Below are positions 24,765-33,604 of a DNA stretch of 64,000 bases, piece after piece; the stretch's first letter is position 1; the number at the start of each line of letters is the position of its first letter. Source of the DNA: Chloroflexota bacterium (GTDB lineage Bacteria; Chloroflexota; UBA11872); contig JAPOVQ010000030.1 in the NCBI GenBank assembly GCA_026708035.1, positions 1 to 64,000 of the forward strand, read 5' to 3'. Under the pieces are notes generated by a model. The model was not told the origin of the DNA. It was given only the letters and a program-made list of their open reading frames with translations, and did no database searches. A program made the translations under genes and the position numbers.

Positions 24765-26708
24765 CTACGTCGGAACAGTCGCCGGATCGTCAATCCGCCA
24801 GACCGCGCCGTGGATGGTGGCAACCAAGAGCACCTGGCCACCGGCGGCATCGCGCGCGACGGCCACCGACTCAATCGGGACGCCGTCGAGCTCGGCGACC
24901 AGCGGGTACCACAAGCGTCCGCGGTCGGAGGACCGGAGCAGACCGGCGCTCGTCCCCACGAACAGCGTGTTGTCGTCCGCAAAGTCGAGCGACGCGACCA
25001 CGGTGCGAATCGCCGTTTCCAGACTGCTGGGATACAGCGCGTTCCAGTGACCGACCACCGTGCCGCTGGGCCGCAGCACGTGCGGTCCGGTCGCCAGGCA
25101 GAAGAACTCCTCACCGTCGGCGGGCTCTGCATCGGGGACCGTGATCGACGCCCAGTGGTAGGCGCCGTCCTGCTGCACGTAGCGCGACCACGACGCGCCG
25201 CGATCGGTGGAGCGGTAGACGGCAATCACGCCTTCTCCGGTCGTTGCGGCGAGGATCGTTCCGTTCTCGGCGAATCGCGGCGAAAACGCCAGCTCCACGA
25301 CCGCCGATCCGCGAAACCGCTCACTGGCCGCATTCCACGTTTTGCCGGCATCGCTGCTCATCAGCACGTAGCCGCCGTAGCAGCCGAGCGCGATCAGCCC
25401 ATCCTCGGCGAACGTCGGCGAGAAGGCCGCCGCCATGACCGGATGCTTGGCGGGCACGCTATACGCCAGATTCCAGGATTCGCCGGCATCCGACGTACCG
25501 ATCAGAAAGTCGGCAGACAAGGCAAAGGCGACACCGTCTTCGGCAAACGCCGGCGAAAGCGCCAGGCCGAGCACCGTGGGTTCGGGGAACCCGCTGGTCA
25601 CCGCAGACCAATGCCGACCGCCGTCACGAGAAACCAGCACGCCCTCGCTGGCCGTTCCGGCCAAAATCACGCCGTCGCGGGCGAAGTCGGGCGACGGCTG
25701 CAGGGCAAGGATGGGCAGGCTCGTCAGGCCGTTGCTGCTCGCCGCCCACTTCTGGCCGCCGTTGGTGGAGCGGATAACGCCGGTGCCGTTGACTCCGGCC
25801 AGCACGACCCCATCTCCCGCGGTGGCCAGCGCCAGCAGCGACGCGCTGCGCGCTCCCCGTAGGCGCACGCGCTTCCAGGTCGCGCCGTCGTCTTGCGACC
25901 GCCAGAGCGTATTGCCGGCAACCGCAATCGCCGCCCCGTCGGCGCCCCCAACGACGGTGACCGCGTTGATGGGACGGTTCGGCGGCACGTCGTCGATGAC
26001 ATTCCAGGTGGTGCCGTGGTCCTGCGAGCGATAGAGCCCGTGCATCTCCGTTCCTGCAAGCGCCAGGCCGTCATCGAGGAACGTCGGCGACATGGCGATG
26101 CCCAGGACCGTCGCGTCGTCGGGAAGGCCAGCGCCTGCCGACCAGGATCGCGCCTGATCGACGCTGCGCATGATGCCGCCTTCGACCGCGCCCGCGAACA
26201 GCACATCGGCGGAGTGGGGCGCTACCGCCAACGCGGTGATCAGCGCGTCGGCCAACTCGGGGCCGTAGCCGTTCCACGATCCGCCGCGGTTATCGGAGAT
26301 ATAGACGCCGCGGCCGTCGGTTCCGGCGGCGATGGTTTCGTCGTCGGCGTAGAAGGGGGAGAACGCCAGGGCGGTCACCGTTGGATGCTCGCCCCAGAAC
26401 ATTCGGCGCTCCCAGCGCTCGCCGCCGTCATACGTCATGTGCAGCCCGGAGTCAGTGGTCCCGGCGATCGCCGTCTGGTCGTTGTCGAAGTCCGGCGAGA
26501 CGGCGACGGCCTCGATGAATGGACTGCGCAACGCGCTCGTCGGGGCCCAGCTTTGACCGGCGTCGTCGGAACGAAATACGCCGGTCAGCGTGCCGGCGAA
26601 CACCGTGGTCGTGCCGTCCGCGCCCACGACGCTGGACAGCGAGGTGACCGTCCCGCCCTCCCGCGCGGACAGGCGCTGGGCGACGGGTACGCGATCGGAC
26701 TCAGTCAT
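24765..26708 (-). CDS. Asp-box (BNR/YCF48-like) beta-propeller protein
   Basis: The 647-residue protein consists almost entirely of repeats of about 45-55 residues. Each ends in an Asp-box turn, S-x-D-x-G-x-x-W: examples are SDDAGQSW, TYDGGERW, SDNRGGSW, SQDHGTTW, SRDGGRHW, SSDAGKTW and STDRGASW. Twelve boxes are countable, with SVDQARSW degenerate. The alternating phrase AxSPxFxxDxxxxAG recurs. This fold occurs in sialidases, sortilins and YCF48, but the catalytic Arg triad and nucleophile of sialidases are not evident. The N-terminus (MTESDRVPVAQRLSAREGG) is not a signal peptide. It is the last gene after the TIM-barrel cluster, 92 bp downstream. Its function is unknown. Confidence 0.75.
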   Translation of the reverse strand: MTESDRVPVAQRLSAREGGTVTSLSSVVGADGTTTVFAGTLTGVFRSDDAGQSWAPTSALRSPFIEAVAVSPDFDNDQTAIAGTTDSGLHMTYDGGERWERRMFWGEHPTVTALAFSPFYADDETIAAGTDGRGVYISDNRGGSWNGYGPELADALITALAVAPHSADVLFAGAVEGGIMRSVDQARSWSAGAGLPDDATVLGIAMSPTFLDDGLALAGTEMHGLYRSQDHGTTWNVIDDVPPNRPINAVTVVGGADGAAIAVAGNTLWRSQDDGATWKRVRLRGARSASLLALATAGDGVVLAGVNGTGVIRSTNGGQKWAASSNGLTSLPILALQPSPDFARDGVILAGTASEGVLVSRDGGRHWSAVTSGFPEPTVLGLALSPAFAEDGVAFALSADFLIGTSDAGESWNLAYSVPAKHPVMAAAFSPTFAEDGLIALGCYGGYVLMSSDAGKTWNAASERFRGSAVVELAFSPRFAENGTILAATTGEGVIAVYRSTDRGASWSRYVQQDGAYHWASITVPDAEPADGEEFFCLATGPHVLRPSGTVVGHWNALYPSSLETAIRTVVASLDFADDNTLFVGTSAGLLRSSDRGRLWYPLVAELDGVPIESVAVARDAAGGQVLLVATIHGAVWRIDDPATVPT

Positions 26709-26800
26709 CGGCGGTGAACCTTAAGCGTTGGCAAAACACGGGCATTCTCCTTGCACACGGTAGTTCTTCGAAGCGCAACCGAAGCGGCAATCCTAACGGT

Positions 26801-27808
26801 CTACGTAAAGTACGGCGCGGCGTGCTCGCGCAGCCAGTCCAAGCTGGCGGCAACCCAGGCCTCGGCGTCGTGCTCGGGCGGTGCGAGGACCTCCACGCAA
26901 TGCTGCAGGTTCTCGGGGTCCGGAGCGCCCTGCTGCAACACCTCGAGGATTTCGAGCACCGGCACGTCACCGTCCCCGATCGGCGCGTTGAAGAACCTTG
27001 GTTCGCCGATCAGCGTATAGGGCTGCACGCGCATGTCCTTGATGTGCGTCATCACGGTGTAGGGCGCGGCCAGCCGCGCCGCGTCGAGCGGATCCTCGAC
27101 GACGGAAATCGAGTTGACGAAATCGAAGTTGTGCCGCAGCCAGGGCGACGCGACGGCCTCCATCACCTGCACGAAGTCGGCGACTCGGTAGTCCATGTGC
27201 GATTCGGTGGTCAGGACGATGCCCAGCTCTTCGGCGATGGGGATGAGCGACGCCAGGTTGCGGATCATCGCGTCGAGCTGCTCCGCCAGCGGCGGGTCGT
27301 CGATGAACCGGTGACGCAACCCGGCCTCGCGGTGGACCACGTTGACGATGGTCGCCCCCGCGGCCGCGGAAAGCTCGATGGCCCGCACGCACCGTTGAAA
27401 GTCGGTGCCGCCGCTCCATCCATTCGCCGTCTCGGACAGCCGGTAGGACACCGCGTCGCGGGCGCCGCGCCGCGCGGCCAGATCCGTGGCGCCCCAGGCG
27501 TCGGCGTCAGCGGGAAGATCCGGAACGGCAATGCCGAAATACTCAATTCCCGCATCGCGCATGATGCCGCCAAATTGGTGAGCGCCGGCCTCGTCCCCGA
27601 ACCAGCCGGGGTCCATGTAGAGCGCCGTGAGCCCGTGCACGCGCGCCCGCTCGATCATCCACATTGGAAGGTCGCCCGCAGTTTCCGGCGGATCGACCGA
27701 CTCGAAATACGGCAGGCGTCCGGTGGAATAGCGGTAGGTCGCGCTATCGGTGCGCAGCCAGGGATACGCCACCCAGCGATAGCTCGCCTGCGAGAGTCCG
27801 AGCTTCAT
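26801..27808 (-). CDS. sugar phosphate isomerase/epimerase-like TIM barrel (paralogue 1)
   Basis: The 335-residue protein is a xylose-isomerase-like TIM barrel. It begins MKLGLSQASYRWVAYP, a signature shared with the genes at 27805 and 41461. Predicted metal ligands are Glu in TTESHMDYR, Asp in HNFDFVNS, His in MTHIKDMR and Glu in HCVEVLAPPE. The ATG at 27808 overlaps the stop of the preceding gene (ATGA); a longer frame upstream of it has no protein character. A role as isomerase, epimerase or dehydratase on a sugar or sugar acid is inferred from the fold and from the enolase gene at the head of the operon. Confidence 0.82.
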   Translation of the reverse strand: MKLGLSQASYRWVAYPWLRTDSATYRYSTGRLPYFESVDPPETAGDLPMWMIERARVHGLTALYMDPGWFGDEAGAHQFGGIMRDAGIEYFGIAVPDLPADADAWGATDLAARRGARDAVSYRLSETANGWSGGTDFQRCVRAIELSAAAGATIVNVVHREAGLRHRFIDDPPLAEQLDAMIRNLASLIPIAEELGIVLTTESHMDYRVADFVQVMEAVASPWLRHNFDFVNSISVVEDPLDAARLAAPYTVMTHIKDMRVQPYTLIGEPRFFNAPIGDGDVPVLEILEVLQQGAPDPENLQHCVEVLAPPEHDAEAWVAASLDWLREHAAPYFT

Positions 27809-28737
27809 GCCGGCTCGAACAGATGCCCGCGCTCGGCGCGCAGCCACTCGATGCTGGCCCGCACCCACACGTCGGGATCGTGATCCGGCGGCGGCGCAAC
27901 TTCCACGCACACGGGCATCACGTCCGGGTCCGCCGCCTCGGCTTGCACTAGGTCCAGGATCTCAAGAATTGGGACACTGCCCCGCCCTAACGGCGCCCAG
28001 GACACCTGCGCCTCACCGGTGCCCGTGGCCGGCTGGATGCGCATGTCCTTCAGGTGCATGTTTACGGCGTATTTGGCTGCCAATCGCGCGCCGTCCATCG
28101 GGTCCTCGATCACGGCAATGGGGTTGGCCGTGTCGAGATTGATCCGCAGCCAGGGAGAGTCGATGGCCTCAACCACCTGCACGACCTCGGACAGGCGGTA
28201 GTCGATGTGGTTTTCCCACGCCAGCACCACGCCGTACTCGGCGCACACCGGCAGCAGCGATCTGAAGTTGGCCTCCGCCCGCTCCAGCTGAACCTCGATC
28301 GGCGGGTCCTTGGTGAAGTGGTTGTGTCGCACCGCCTGGTTGTGCACCGCCGCCGCCACCGTGCCGCCGCCCCACGCGCTGCGCCAGATCTGCTGGATGG
28401 TCGAGTGATACTCCCCGCCCTCCCACTCTTCGGCGCTGGCGGCGACGTTGAAGGCCGCATTGCCCACAAACATCACCCCGGCGGCCGCCGCCCGTTCGCG
28501 AAAGGCCTGGGCCGCCGCGCGCCCGGCGAACGTCCGCGACGCCACGTACAGCGACTCGACGCCCAGGGACTCCACCCGGTCCAGTAGCCAGTTCTCGAGG
28601 GGTTCGTCCGGGTCCGGCGGGTCCAGCGTTTGCAGATAGGGCAGCCGCCACTCGTCCTGGAGGAATATCGGGCGGTCGCGGCGCATGTCCGGGTAGGCCA
28701 TCCACCGATAGCACGCCTGTGAGATGCCGAGCTTCAT
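27805..28737 (-). CDS. sugar phosphate isomerase/epimerase-like TIM barrel (paralogue 2)
   Basis: The 310-residue close paralogue of the following gene begins MKLGISQACYRWMAYP. Ligand motifs are WENHIDYR (Glu), INLDTANP (Asp), NMHLKDMR (His) and VCVEVAPPPD (Glu). It shares the HF(x)xDPP(I/L) loop after the fourth strand with its neighbour. It starts 10 bp after the stop of the 28748 gene and ends in an ATGA overlap, so the three barrel genes are translated in series. Divergence between the paralogues lies mainly in the first third, where substrate loops are expected, which suggests different substrates rather than simple gene dosage. Confidence 0.82.
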   Translation of the reverse strand: MKLGISQACYRWMAYPDMRRDRPIFLQDEWRLPYLQTLDPPDPDEPLENWLLDRVESLGVESLYVASRTFAGRAAAQAFRERAAAAGVMFVGNAAFNVAASAEEWEGGEYHSTIQQIWRSAWGGGTVAAAVHNQAVRHNHFTKDPPIEVQLERAEANFRSLLPVCAEYGVVLAWENHIDYRLSEVVQVVEAIDSPWLRINLDTANPIAVIEDPMDGARLAAKYAVNMHLKDMRIQPATGTGEAQVSWAPLGRGSVPILEILDLVQAEAADPDVMPVCVEVAPPPDHDPDVWVRASIEWLRAERGHLFEPA

Positions 28738-28747
28738 GGGCGACTCT

Positions 28748-29719
28748 TCACGAAGTCTCGCGCAGTGCCTTCCACACCAACTCCTGCGTATCGAGGATGT
28801 CGTTGCGGCCCATGGCGTCGGCCAGCGCTTCGGCGTCGATCGCGTCGAGCACGCGCAGCAGGTAGTTGGTGTTGGAGACGAACTGCTGCGCGCTGCGGAT
28901 GGGCTCCTCGCGCGTCCAGACCACGTCCATGCCCAGGTAGTAGGGGTAGTCGGCCTCGCGCAGCCAGTGGAGCATCTCCAGCGATTCCCACAGGTGGCTG
29001 CTGGCGAAGATGGTCGACAGGTCCTGTGGCAGCTGGGTGTCGTTGAGGTGCACGTGATACAGCAGGCCGCGGCGGGCGGCCTCCCACGCCGCTTGCGCTG
29101 CGTTCTCGCCGCTCATGAAGGTGTGGCTCACCTCCAGCTGCGCGCCGAGGTTGGGCAGGTTGAGCTCGCCGATGATCTCCAGCGTCTTGCTCATCGAGCC
29201 CACCGTGGCCCAGCCGCGCGGGAGGTAGGGCCGGAACTCCAGGGCCACCTTCAGGTCGCCCGCGGCCGCGCAGATCTCGCGCAGCGCGTCCAGCGTGCGC
29301 TCGCGCGCCGCGCGAAAGTCCTGCTGAAACGGGTAGTCGGCCCCGTCCATGGGCGTGAACACGTAGACACCCAGGCCGTCGAGCGCGCGCGCCACCTCGA
29401 CGGCGTGCAGGCACATGTCGATGGCCTCGCGCCGCTCGGCCGCATCGGGCGAGGTATAGGCGGCCCACGGGAACGAGCCGCGAATGTAGGGCTCGCCGTG
29501 GTGAATCATGGAGCATTGCAGCCCGCGGTCGTCGAGCCGCTGCTTCACCTGGTGCGCGTTGTCCAGCGTGACGCACGTGCCGCTGAAGAACTCGATGCCC
29601 GCCAGGTCGGGAATCTTGTCGACGGCGCGAAACGCCTCGTCGATCTGGTCCATCGAGGGGCCGTCGACCATTCCCAGATGGTGATACAGACCCACGGAGT
29701 ATCGCGGCGCCCAGTCCAT
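28748..29719 (-). CDS. sugar phosphate isomerase/epimerase-like TIM barrel (distinct subfamily)
   Basis: The 323-residue barrel belongs to another branch than its two downstream neighbours and lacks their LSQAxYRW signature. It begins MDWAPRYSVGLYHHLGM and has ALEFRPYLPRG (Glu), QLEVSHTFMSGE (Glu/His), YHVHLNDTQ (His, Asp) and LGMDVVWTREE (Asp, Glu), consistent with a metal-dependent isomerase or epimerase. The ATG at 29719 follows AGGAG by 8 nt, 11 bp after the enolase stop. A longer open frame extends upstream through the enolase gene but is an antiphase shadow. It is second in an operon with a sugar-acid dehydratase. Confidence 0.82.
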   Translation of the reverse strand: MDWAPRYSVGLYHHLGMVDGPSMDQIDEAFRAVDKIPDLAGIEFFSGTCVTLDNAHQVKQRLDDRGLQCSMIHHGEPYIRGSFPWAAYTSPDAAERREAIDMCLHAVEVARALDGLGVYVFTPMDGADYPFQQDFRAARERTLDALREICAAAGDLKVALEFRPYLPRGWATVGSMSKTLEIIGELNLPNLGAQLEVSHTFMSGENAAQAAWEAARRGLLYHVHLNDTQLPQDLSTIFASSHLWESLEMLHWLREADYPYYLGMDVVWTREEPIRSAQQFVSNTNYLLRVLDAIDAEALADAMGRNDILDTQELVWKALRETS

Positions 29720-29730
29720 ACCCACTGCTC

Positions 29731-30891
29731 CTAGTAGTAGCCGAAGCCGCCGTCGGCTTTCGCCGGCACGGGGCGCCGCCACGATTGGTAGGGGTGCTGC
29801 TCGACGAGCGCCTCGTTGAGCGTCACGCCCCAACCCGGACCCTGCGGCAGTTTGACATAGCCGTCTTCGATCTCGATGCCGCCGTGAAGAAAGCCTTGCC
29901 GCAGCGCGCTTGCCTGGGCCCGCGGACCCACGGTCTGCGGCGACTCCATGATGAGAAAATTGGGCGTGGCCGCGCCGAAATGCGCCGTGGCGACGCTGGA
30001 TAGACCGCCGAAGGGGTTGTGCGGCGCCAACGACAGCATGTGCGCCTCGGCCAGCGCCGCGATCTTGCGAATCTCGGTCATGCCGCCGCAGAGCAGGATG
30101 TCGGGCTGCAGCAGGTCGGCGCCCTGCGCCTCGATTAGCGCCTGAAACTCGTGTTTGCCATAGAGGCTCTCGCCCGTCGCCACGGGCAGGTTCATCGCCC
30201 GCCGCGCCTCGGCCATCACGGTGTGACTGCCGGGCCGGATCGGTTCCTCGATGAACATCGGCCGGAAGGGCTCGATCGCCCGCGCCAGCTCGGCGGCCTT
30301 GGCCGGCTCCTCCAGCTTGGCGTGGAAGTCGACGCCAATCTCCGCCGCGTCGCCCACCGCATCTCGCACGGCCGCAACGCGCTCCGTCACCAGCCGGATG
30401 GCCTGTTGCCACGGCAAGCGGTCGTCCTCTGGCGAGTAGGGAAACAGCTTGAACGCCGTGAAGCCATGGTCGCCCGCCATGGCCTTGGCTTCCTGGGCCA
30501 TGTCCGCCGGCTCGCCGGTGACCACGTCGAAGTAGACCCACACACGGTCCCGATAGGGGCCGCCGAGCAGCTGATAGACCGGCTGATCGGCCAGCTTGCC
30601 CGCCAGGTCCCACAGCGCCAGGTCGATGCCGCTGATGGCCGCCCAGCCGACCGCGCCCGCCGGAAACCGCAGCCCGCGATAGCACAGGTGCCACAGCCGC
30701 TCGCGGCGCGTGGCGTCCTGCCCCACCAGCCACTCGCCGAGGTAGCGCACCGTCTCGGCGACCGCCAGGTCCGGACCGGCGGCGTAGGCCTCGCCGAGGC
30801 CCACCAGCCCCGACTCCGTCGTGATGGTGACGTAGTTGGCGTTGTGGTGCGTGTCGGAGGCCGTCCGCACCTCGACGGAACGAATCCGCAC
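29731..30891 (-). CDS. enolase-superfamily sugar-acid dehydratase (galactonate-dehydratase-like)
   Basis: The 386-residue member of the mandelate racemase/muconate lactonizing group has an N-terminal capping domain (about 1-125) and a C-terminal barrel. Motifs match the DgoD pattern: GVDFHAKLEEP (metal Asp plus the following His), FIEEPI (Glu), TGESLYG (Glu), QPDILLCGG (Asp) and LAPHNPFGG (His base). It would remove water from a six-carbon sugar acid to give a 2-keto-3-deoxy acid; the exact sugar is not readable. It starts at GTG 30891 with GAGG 8 nt before it, and this start codon adjoins a perfect 10-bp inverted repeat. It heads the operon running to 24765. Confidence 0.88.
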   Translation of the reverse strand: MRIRSVEVRTASDTHHNANYVTITTESGLVGLGEAYAAGPDLAVAETVRYLGEWLVGQDATRRERLWHLCYRGLRFPAGAVGWAAISGIDLALWDLAGKLADQPVYQLLGGPYRDRVWVYFDVVTGEPADMAQEAKAMAGDHGFTAFKLFPYSPEDDRLPWQQAIRLVTERVAAVRDAVGDAAEIGVDFHAKLEEPAKAAELARAIEPFRPMFIEEPIRPGSHTVMAEARRAMNLPVATGESLYGKHEFQALIEAQGADLLQPDILLCGGMTEIRKIAALAEAHMLSLAPHNPFGGLSSVATAHFGAATPNFLIMESPQTVGPRAQASALRQGFLHGGIEIEDGYVKLPQGPGWGVTLNEALVEQHPYQSWRRPVPAKADGGFGYY

Positions 30892-30931
30892 TAGGCTCGC
30901 CTCACCAATGCCGCGCCGCGCGCGAGCCTAG
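30889..30931 (-). promoter_or_regulatory. inverted repeat / mRNA hairpin at operon start
   Basis: CTAGGCTCGC (30891-30900) and GCGAGCCTAG (30922-30931) are perfect 10-bp arms separated by 21 bp. In the mRNA the second arm runs from just after the GAGG ribosome site into the G of the GTG start codon. It could be a translational hairpin, or an operator with half-sites three helical turns apart. Confidence 0.55.
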
Positions 30932-31177
30932 ACAGTAGGGCCCGTCCCGTCCAGCCAAGGGGCGAGGCGGTGTTGGGGTATCTCAACTTCGTCATTCCGG
31001 CGCACACGGGAATCCAGATTCAGCCCGATTGCGCAAGGCGAGACCACCACGCTGGAGCGGTGCAGCCATTGGACCACCAGCCGGTCCATCAACTAGGGGG
31101 TCGGCGGCATGGGGCCAGCGGAGACATCACGCCAGGAGACGTAGACAGACTCTGCTCATGGCCGCAACGCTTGAGCT
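30892..31177. other. intergenic gap with one dispersed repeat
   Basis: Besides the inverted repeat at its left edge, the gap has one copy of the GTCATTCCGG...GGAATCCAG element at 30991-31018, with a mismatched right arm. No gene was found. It lies between the start of the enolase operon and the end of the leucine-rich-repeat gene. Confidence 0.5.
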
Positions 31178-33604
31178 TCAGCTAGCTCCGCAGGCCGGCA
31201 CACCGAGCTCGCCGAGGTCATTGACCTCCACCTCTTGCAACTCTTCGGGGATGCAACCCGCGACTTGGTTGCTCCCGCCGAGCATCAGCACGTCCAGGTT
31301 GGAAAGGTAGCCCAACTCAGGTGGAATCTCCCCACTCAGCCGGTTGTCGTCGAGCCGCAGCACGGTCAATCTGGAGAGACGATTAGCGCCGGTGAGAGAC
31401 AGCCGACCCAGTTCGGGCGGAATCGCTCCATGCAATTGGTTGCCATTGAGCCCCAGTCGAATCAGGTTGGCGAGGCGTCCCAGCTCGGGCGGGATCGGCC
31501 CGCTTAACTGGTTGTCTCCGAGTAGCAGATATGCCAGGCGGGAGACACGCCACAATTCGGACGGTATCTCACCACTTAGCTGGTTGCCTTCCAGCGACAG
31601 AAACCCCAAGTTGTCAAGACCGGAAAACTCGGACGGAATCGCCCCGCTTAACTGGTTCTTGCTCAGATCCAACACTGCCAGGTTCGAGAGTCTGCCCAGT
31701 TCCGGCGGAATCACCCCGCGCAATTGGTTGTCGGCGAGCCACATCCGCTGCAATCTGGCGAGGTTACCCAGTGCGGATGGGATCCCTCCATGCAATTGGT
31801 TGCCATGCAGATACAGTCTTGTCAGATTAGAAAGACGGCCCAACTCGGCTGGGATCGCGCCGCTGAGCTGGTTCTCCCTAAGCCCCAGTTTGGTCAGGTT
31901 TGCGAGGCGGCCCAGTTCAGGCGGGATCGATCCGCTGAGCTGATTCTCGCTGAGCCACAACTCCGTCAGGTTGGTGAGGTCGCCCAACTCGGGCGGGATC
32001 GTCCCGCTGAGCCGGTTCTCGCTCAGCGTTAGCAGGGTCAGGTTGGCGAGGCGGCCTAGCTCGGACGGGATCGATCCGCTGAGCTGGTTCTCACTCAGCC
32101 ACAACTGGGACAGATTGGTGAGGAGGCCAAACTCGGCTGGGATCGCCCCAGTCAACTGGTTTTGCTCCAGATGCAGCACTCGCAGATGGGTGAGGCGGGC
32201 CAGTTCGGACGGTAGCTCGCCATGCAGGTGGTTGTCGCCGAGCCGCAGCCACGTGACCCGCCCGCCGGCGGTGGTGACGCCGTACCATTCGTCGATTGGC
32301 GCCTCACTCAGCCACTTGCTGTTGTTCGCCCAGTTCGGTCCGTCGGTCGCGTGGTAGAGCGCGGCTAACGCGGCTCGATCAGCGGGCGGCGCGGGCGTCT
32401 GGACCGGCGCCGCGACGCTCGAGCCTCCGTCAGCTCCGCAGAATGGCAGACCGAGTGCATCGAGATCACTGAGCGCTACACCCTCCAACTGCTCGGGAGC
32501 GCATCCGCTGAGTTGGTTGCCTCCGCTAATCAGCAGCCATTGCAGCGTGGAGCCATGGCCCAGATCGGGCGGGATCGATCCGCTGAGCTGATTCTCACTG
32601 AGATCGAGGTGCGTCAGCCTCGTGAGTCTGTAACCCAACTCGGGCGGGATCGCCCCATCGAGTCGATTGTCACCAAGCCCCAGTTGGGTCAGCCTGAGGA
32701 GGTCGCCCAGATGGGGTGGGATCGCCCCGCTAAGCTGGTTCCCACTGAGCCCCAAGTGCGTCAGCTTAGCGAGGCCGCCTAACTCGGGCGGGATCGTCCC
32801 GCTCAGCTGGTTCTCATTGAGCCATAGCTGTGTCAGGTCGGTAAGGCGACCTAGCTCGGGTGGGACTATTCCCGTCAACTGATTCGCATGCAGATTCAGG
32901 AATTCCAGGTTGGCGAGGCGGCCCAGCTCAGGCGGGATCGTCCCACTCAACTGATTGCGCTCGAGCGACAGCCATTCCAGGCTGGAGAGACTACCCAGCT
33001 CGGCTGGGATTACCCCCCTGAATTGATTCCGATCAAGCGCCAGCCATGTCAGGCTCTCGAGACGCCCGAGTTCCGTCGGAATCTCTCCGCTCAGCTGGTT
33101 GTCTTGGAGTTGCATTTGCCTCAGCTGCGAGAGGCTGCCCAGTTCGGACGGGATCGCCCCGCTGAGATGGTTCTCCTGGAGCCGCAACTGCCCCAGTTGG
33201 GAAAGGCTGCCAAGTTCGGGCGGGAGCCCCCCACTGAGTTGGTTTTCCTGGAGCCACAGAATCCTCAGGTTGGCGAGGCGGCCCAGCGCGGGCGGAATCG
33301 CCCCGCTGAGTCGGTTCTCCTGGAGCCACAGCACGATGACGCGGCCGGTGCGATCGGTGGTGACGCCATGCCATTCGCTGATAGGAACGTCGCTCAGCCA
33401 GTTGCGGTTGTTTGTCCAGTTCGGCCCGTCGGTCGCGTGGTAGAGCGCGACCAGCGCCTCCCGGTCGGCGGCGGAGGTGGCGAGTGCAGTCGCAGCCGCC
33501 GGCGCCGGGCCTGACGCCTCACGGGTGTCGGCGGGCGCGTCGCACGCAGCCGTCGCGAGCGCGAAGGCGAGCATGACCGCGAATGTGACGGGCCGGAGAG
33601 TCAC
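31178..33604 (-). CDS. large leucine-rich-repeat putative lipoprotein, plant-type LRR
   Basis: The 808-residue protein starts MTLRPVTFAVMLAFALATAAC: a lipoprotein-like signal with Cys21 but Thr at -3, followed by an Ala/Pro/Thr linker. Two modules follow. Each opens with a DREALVALYHATDGPNWTNN-type cap and an NWLS...WHGVTT or KWLS...WYGVTT segment, then carries 24-residue repeats LxxLxLxxNQLSGxIPxELGxL. Twelve repeats are counted in the first module and fourteen in the second, each closed by a GNQLSGC or SNQVAGC cap. The GTG at 33604 lies 8 nt after GAGGAGG, better than an upstream ATG in the same frame. A cell-surface binding or adhesion role is inferred. Confidence 0.88.
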   Translation of the reverse strand: MTLRPVTFAVMLAFALATAACDAPADTREASGPAPAAATALATSAADREALVALYHATDGPNWTNNRNWLSDVPISEWHGVTTDRTGRVIVLWLQENRLSGAIPPALGRLANLRILWLQENQLSGGLPPELGSLSQLGQLRLQENHLSGAIPSELGSLSQLRQMQLQDNQLSGEIPTELGRLESLTWLALDRNQFRGVIPAELGSLSSLEWLSLERNQLSGTIPPELGRLANLEFLNLHANQLTGIVPPELGRLTDLTQLWLNENQLSGTIPPELGGLAKLTHLGLSGNQLSGAIPPHLGDLLRLTQLGLGDNRLDGAIPPELGYRLTRLTHLDLSENQLSGSIPPDLGHGSTLQWLLISGGNQLSGCAPEQLEGVALSDLDALGLPFCGADGGSSVAAPVQTPAPPADRAALAALYHATDGPNWANNSKWLSEAPIDEWYGVTTAGGRVTWLRLGDNHLHGELPSELARLTHLRVLHLEQNQLTGAIPAEFGLLTNLSQLWLSENQLSGSIPSELGRLANLTLLTLSENRLSGTIPPELGDLTNLTELWLSENQLSGSIPPELGRLANLTKLGLRENQLSGAIPAELGRLSNLTRLYLHGNQLHGGIPSALGNLARLQRMWLADNQLRGVIPPELGRLSNLAVLDLSKNQLSGAIPSEFSGLDNLGFLSLEGNQLSGEIPSELWRVSRLAYLLLGDNQLSGPIPPELGRLANLIRLGLNGNQLHGAIPPELGRLSLTGANRLSRLTVLRLDDNRLSGEIPPELGYLSNLDVLMLGGSNQVAGCIPEELQEVEVNDLGELGVPACGAS

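Noticed and set aside
29720-30733. Extension of the 28748 TIM-barrel frame through the enolase gene (total 661 codons)
   Set aside because: The extended part is antiphase to the enolase gene, and a good ribosome site plus ATG at 29719 defines the true start.
31230-33340. Regular 72-bp periodicity suggesting a CRISPR-like array
   Set aside because: The period is in frame and encodes 24-residue leucine-rich repeats; there are no unique spacers between identical repeats.
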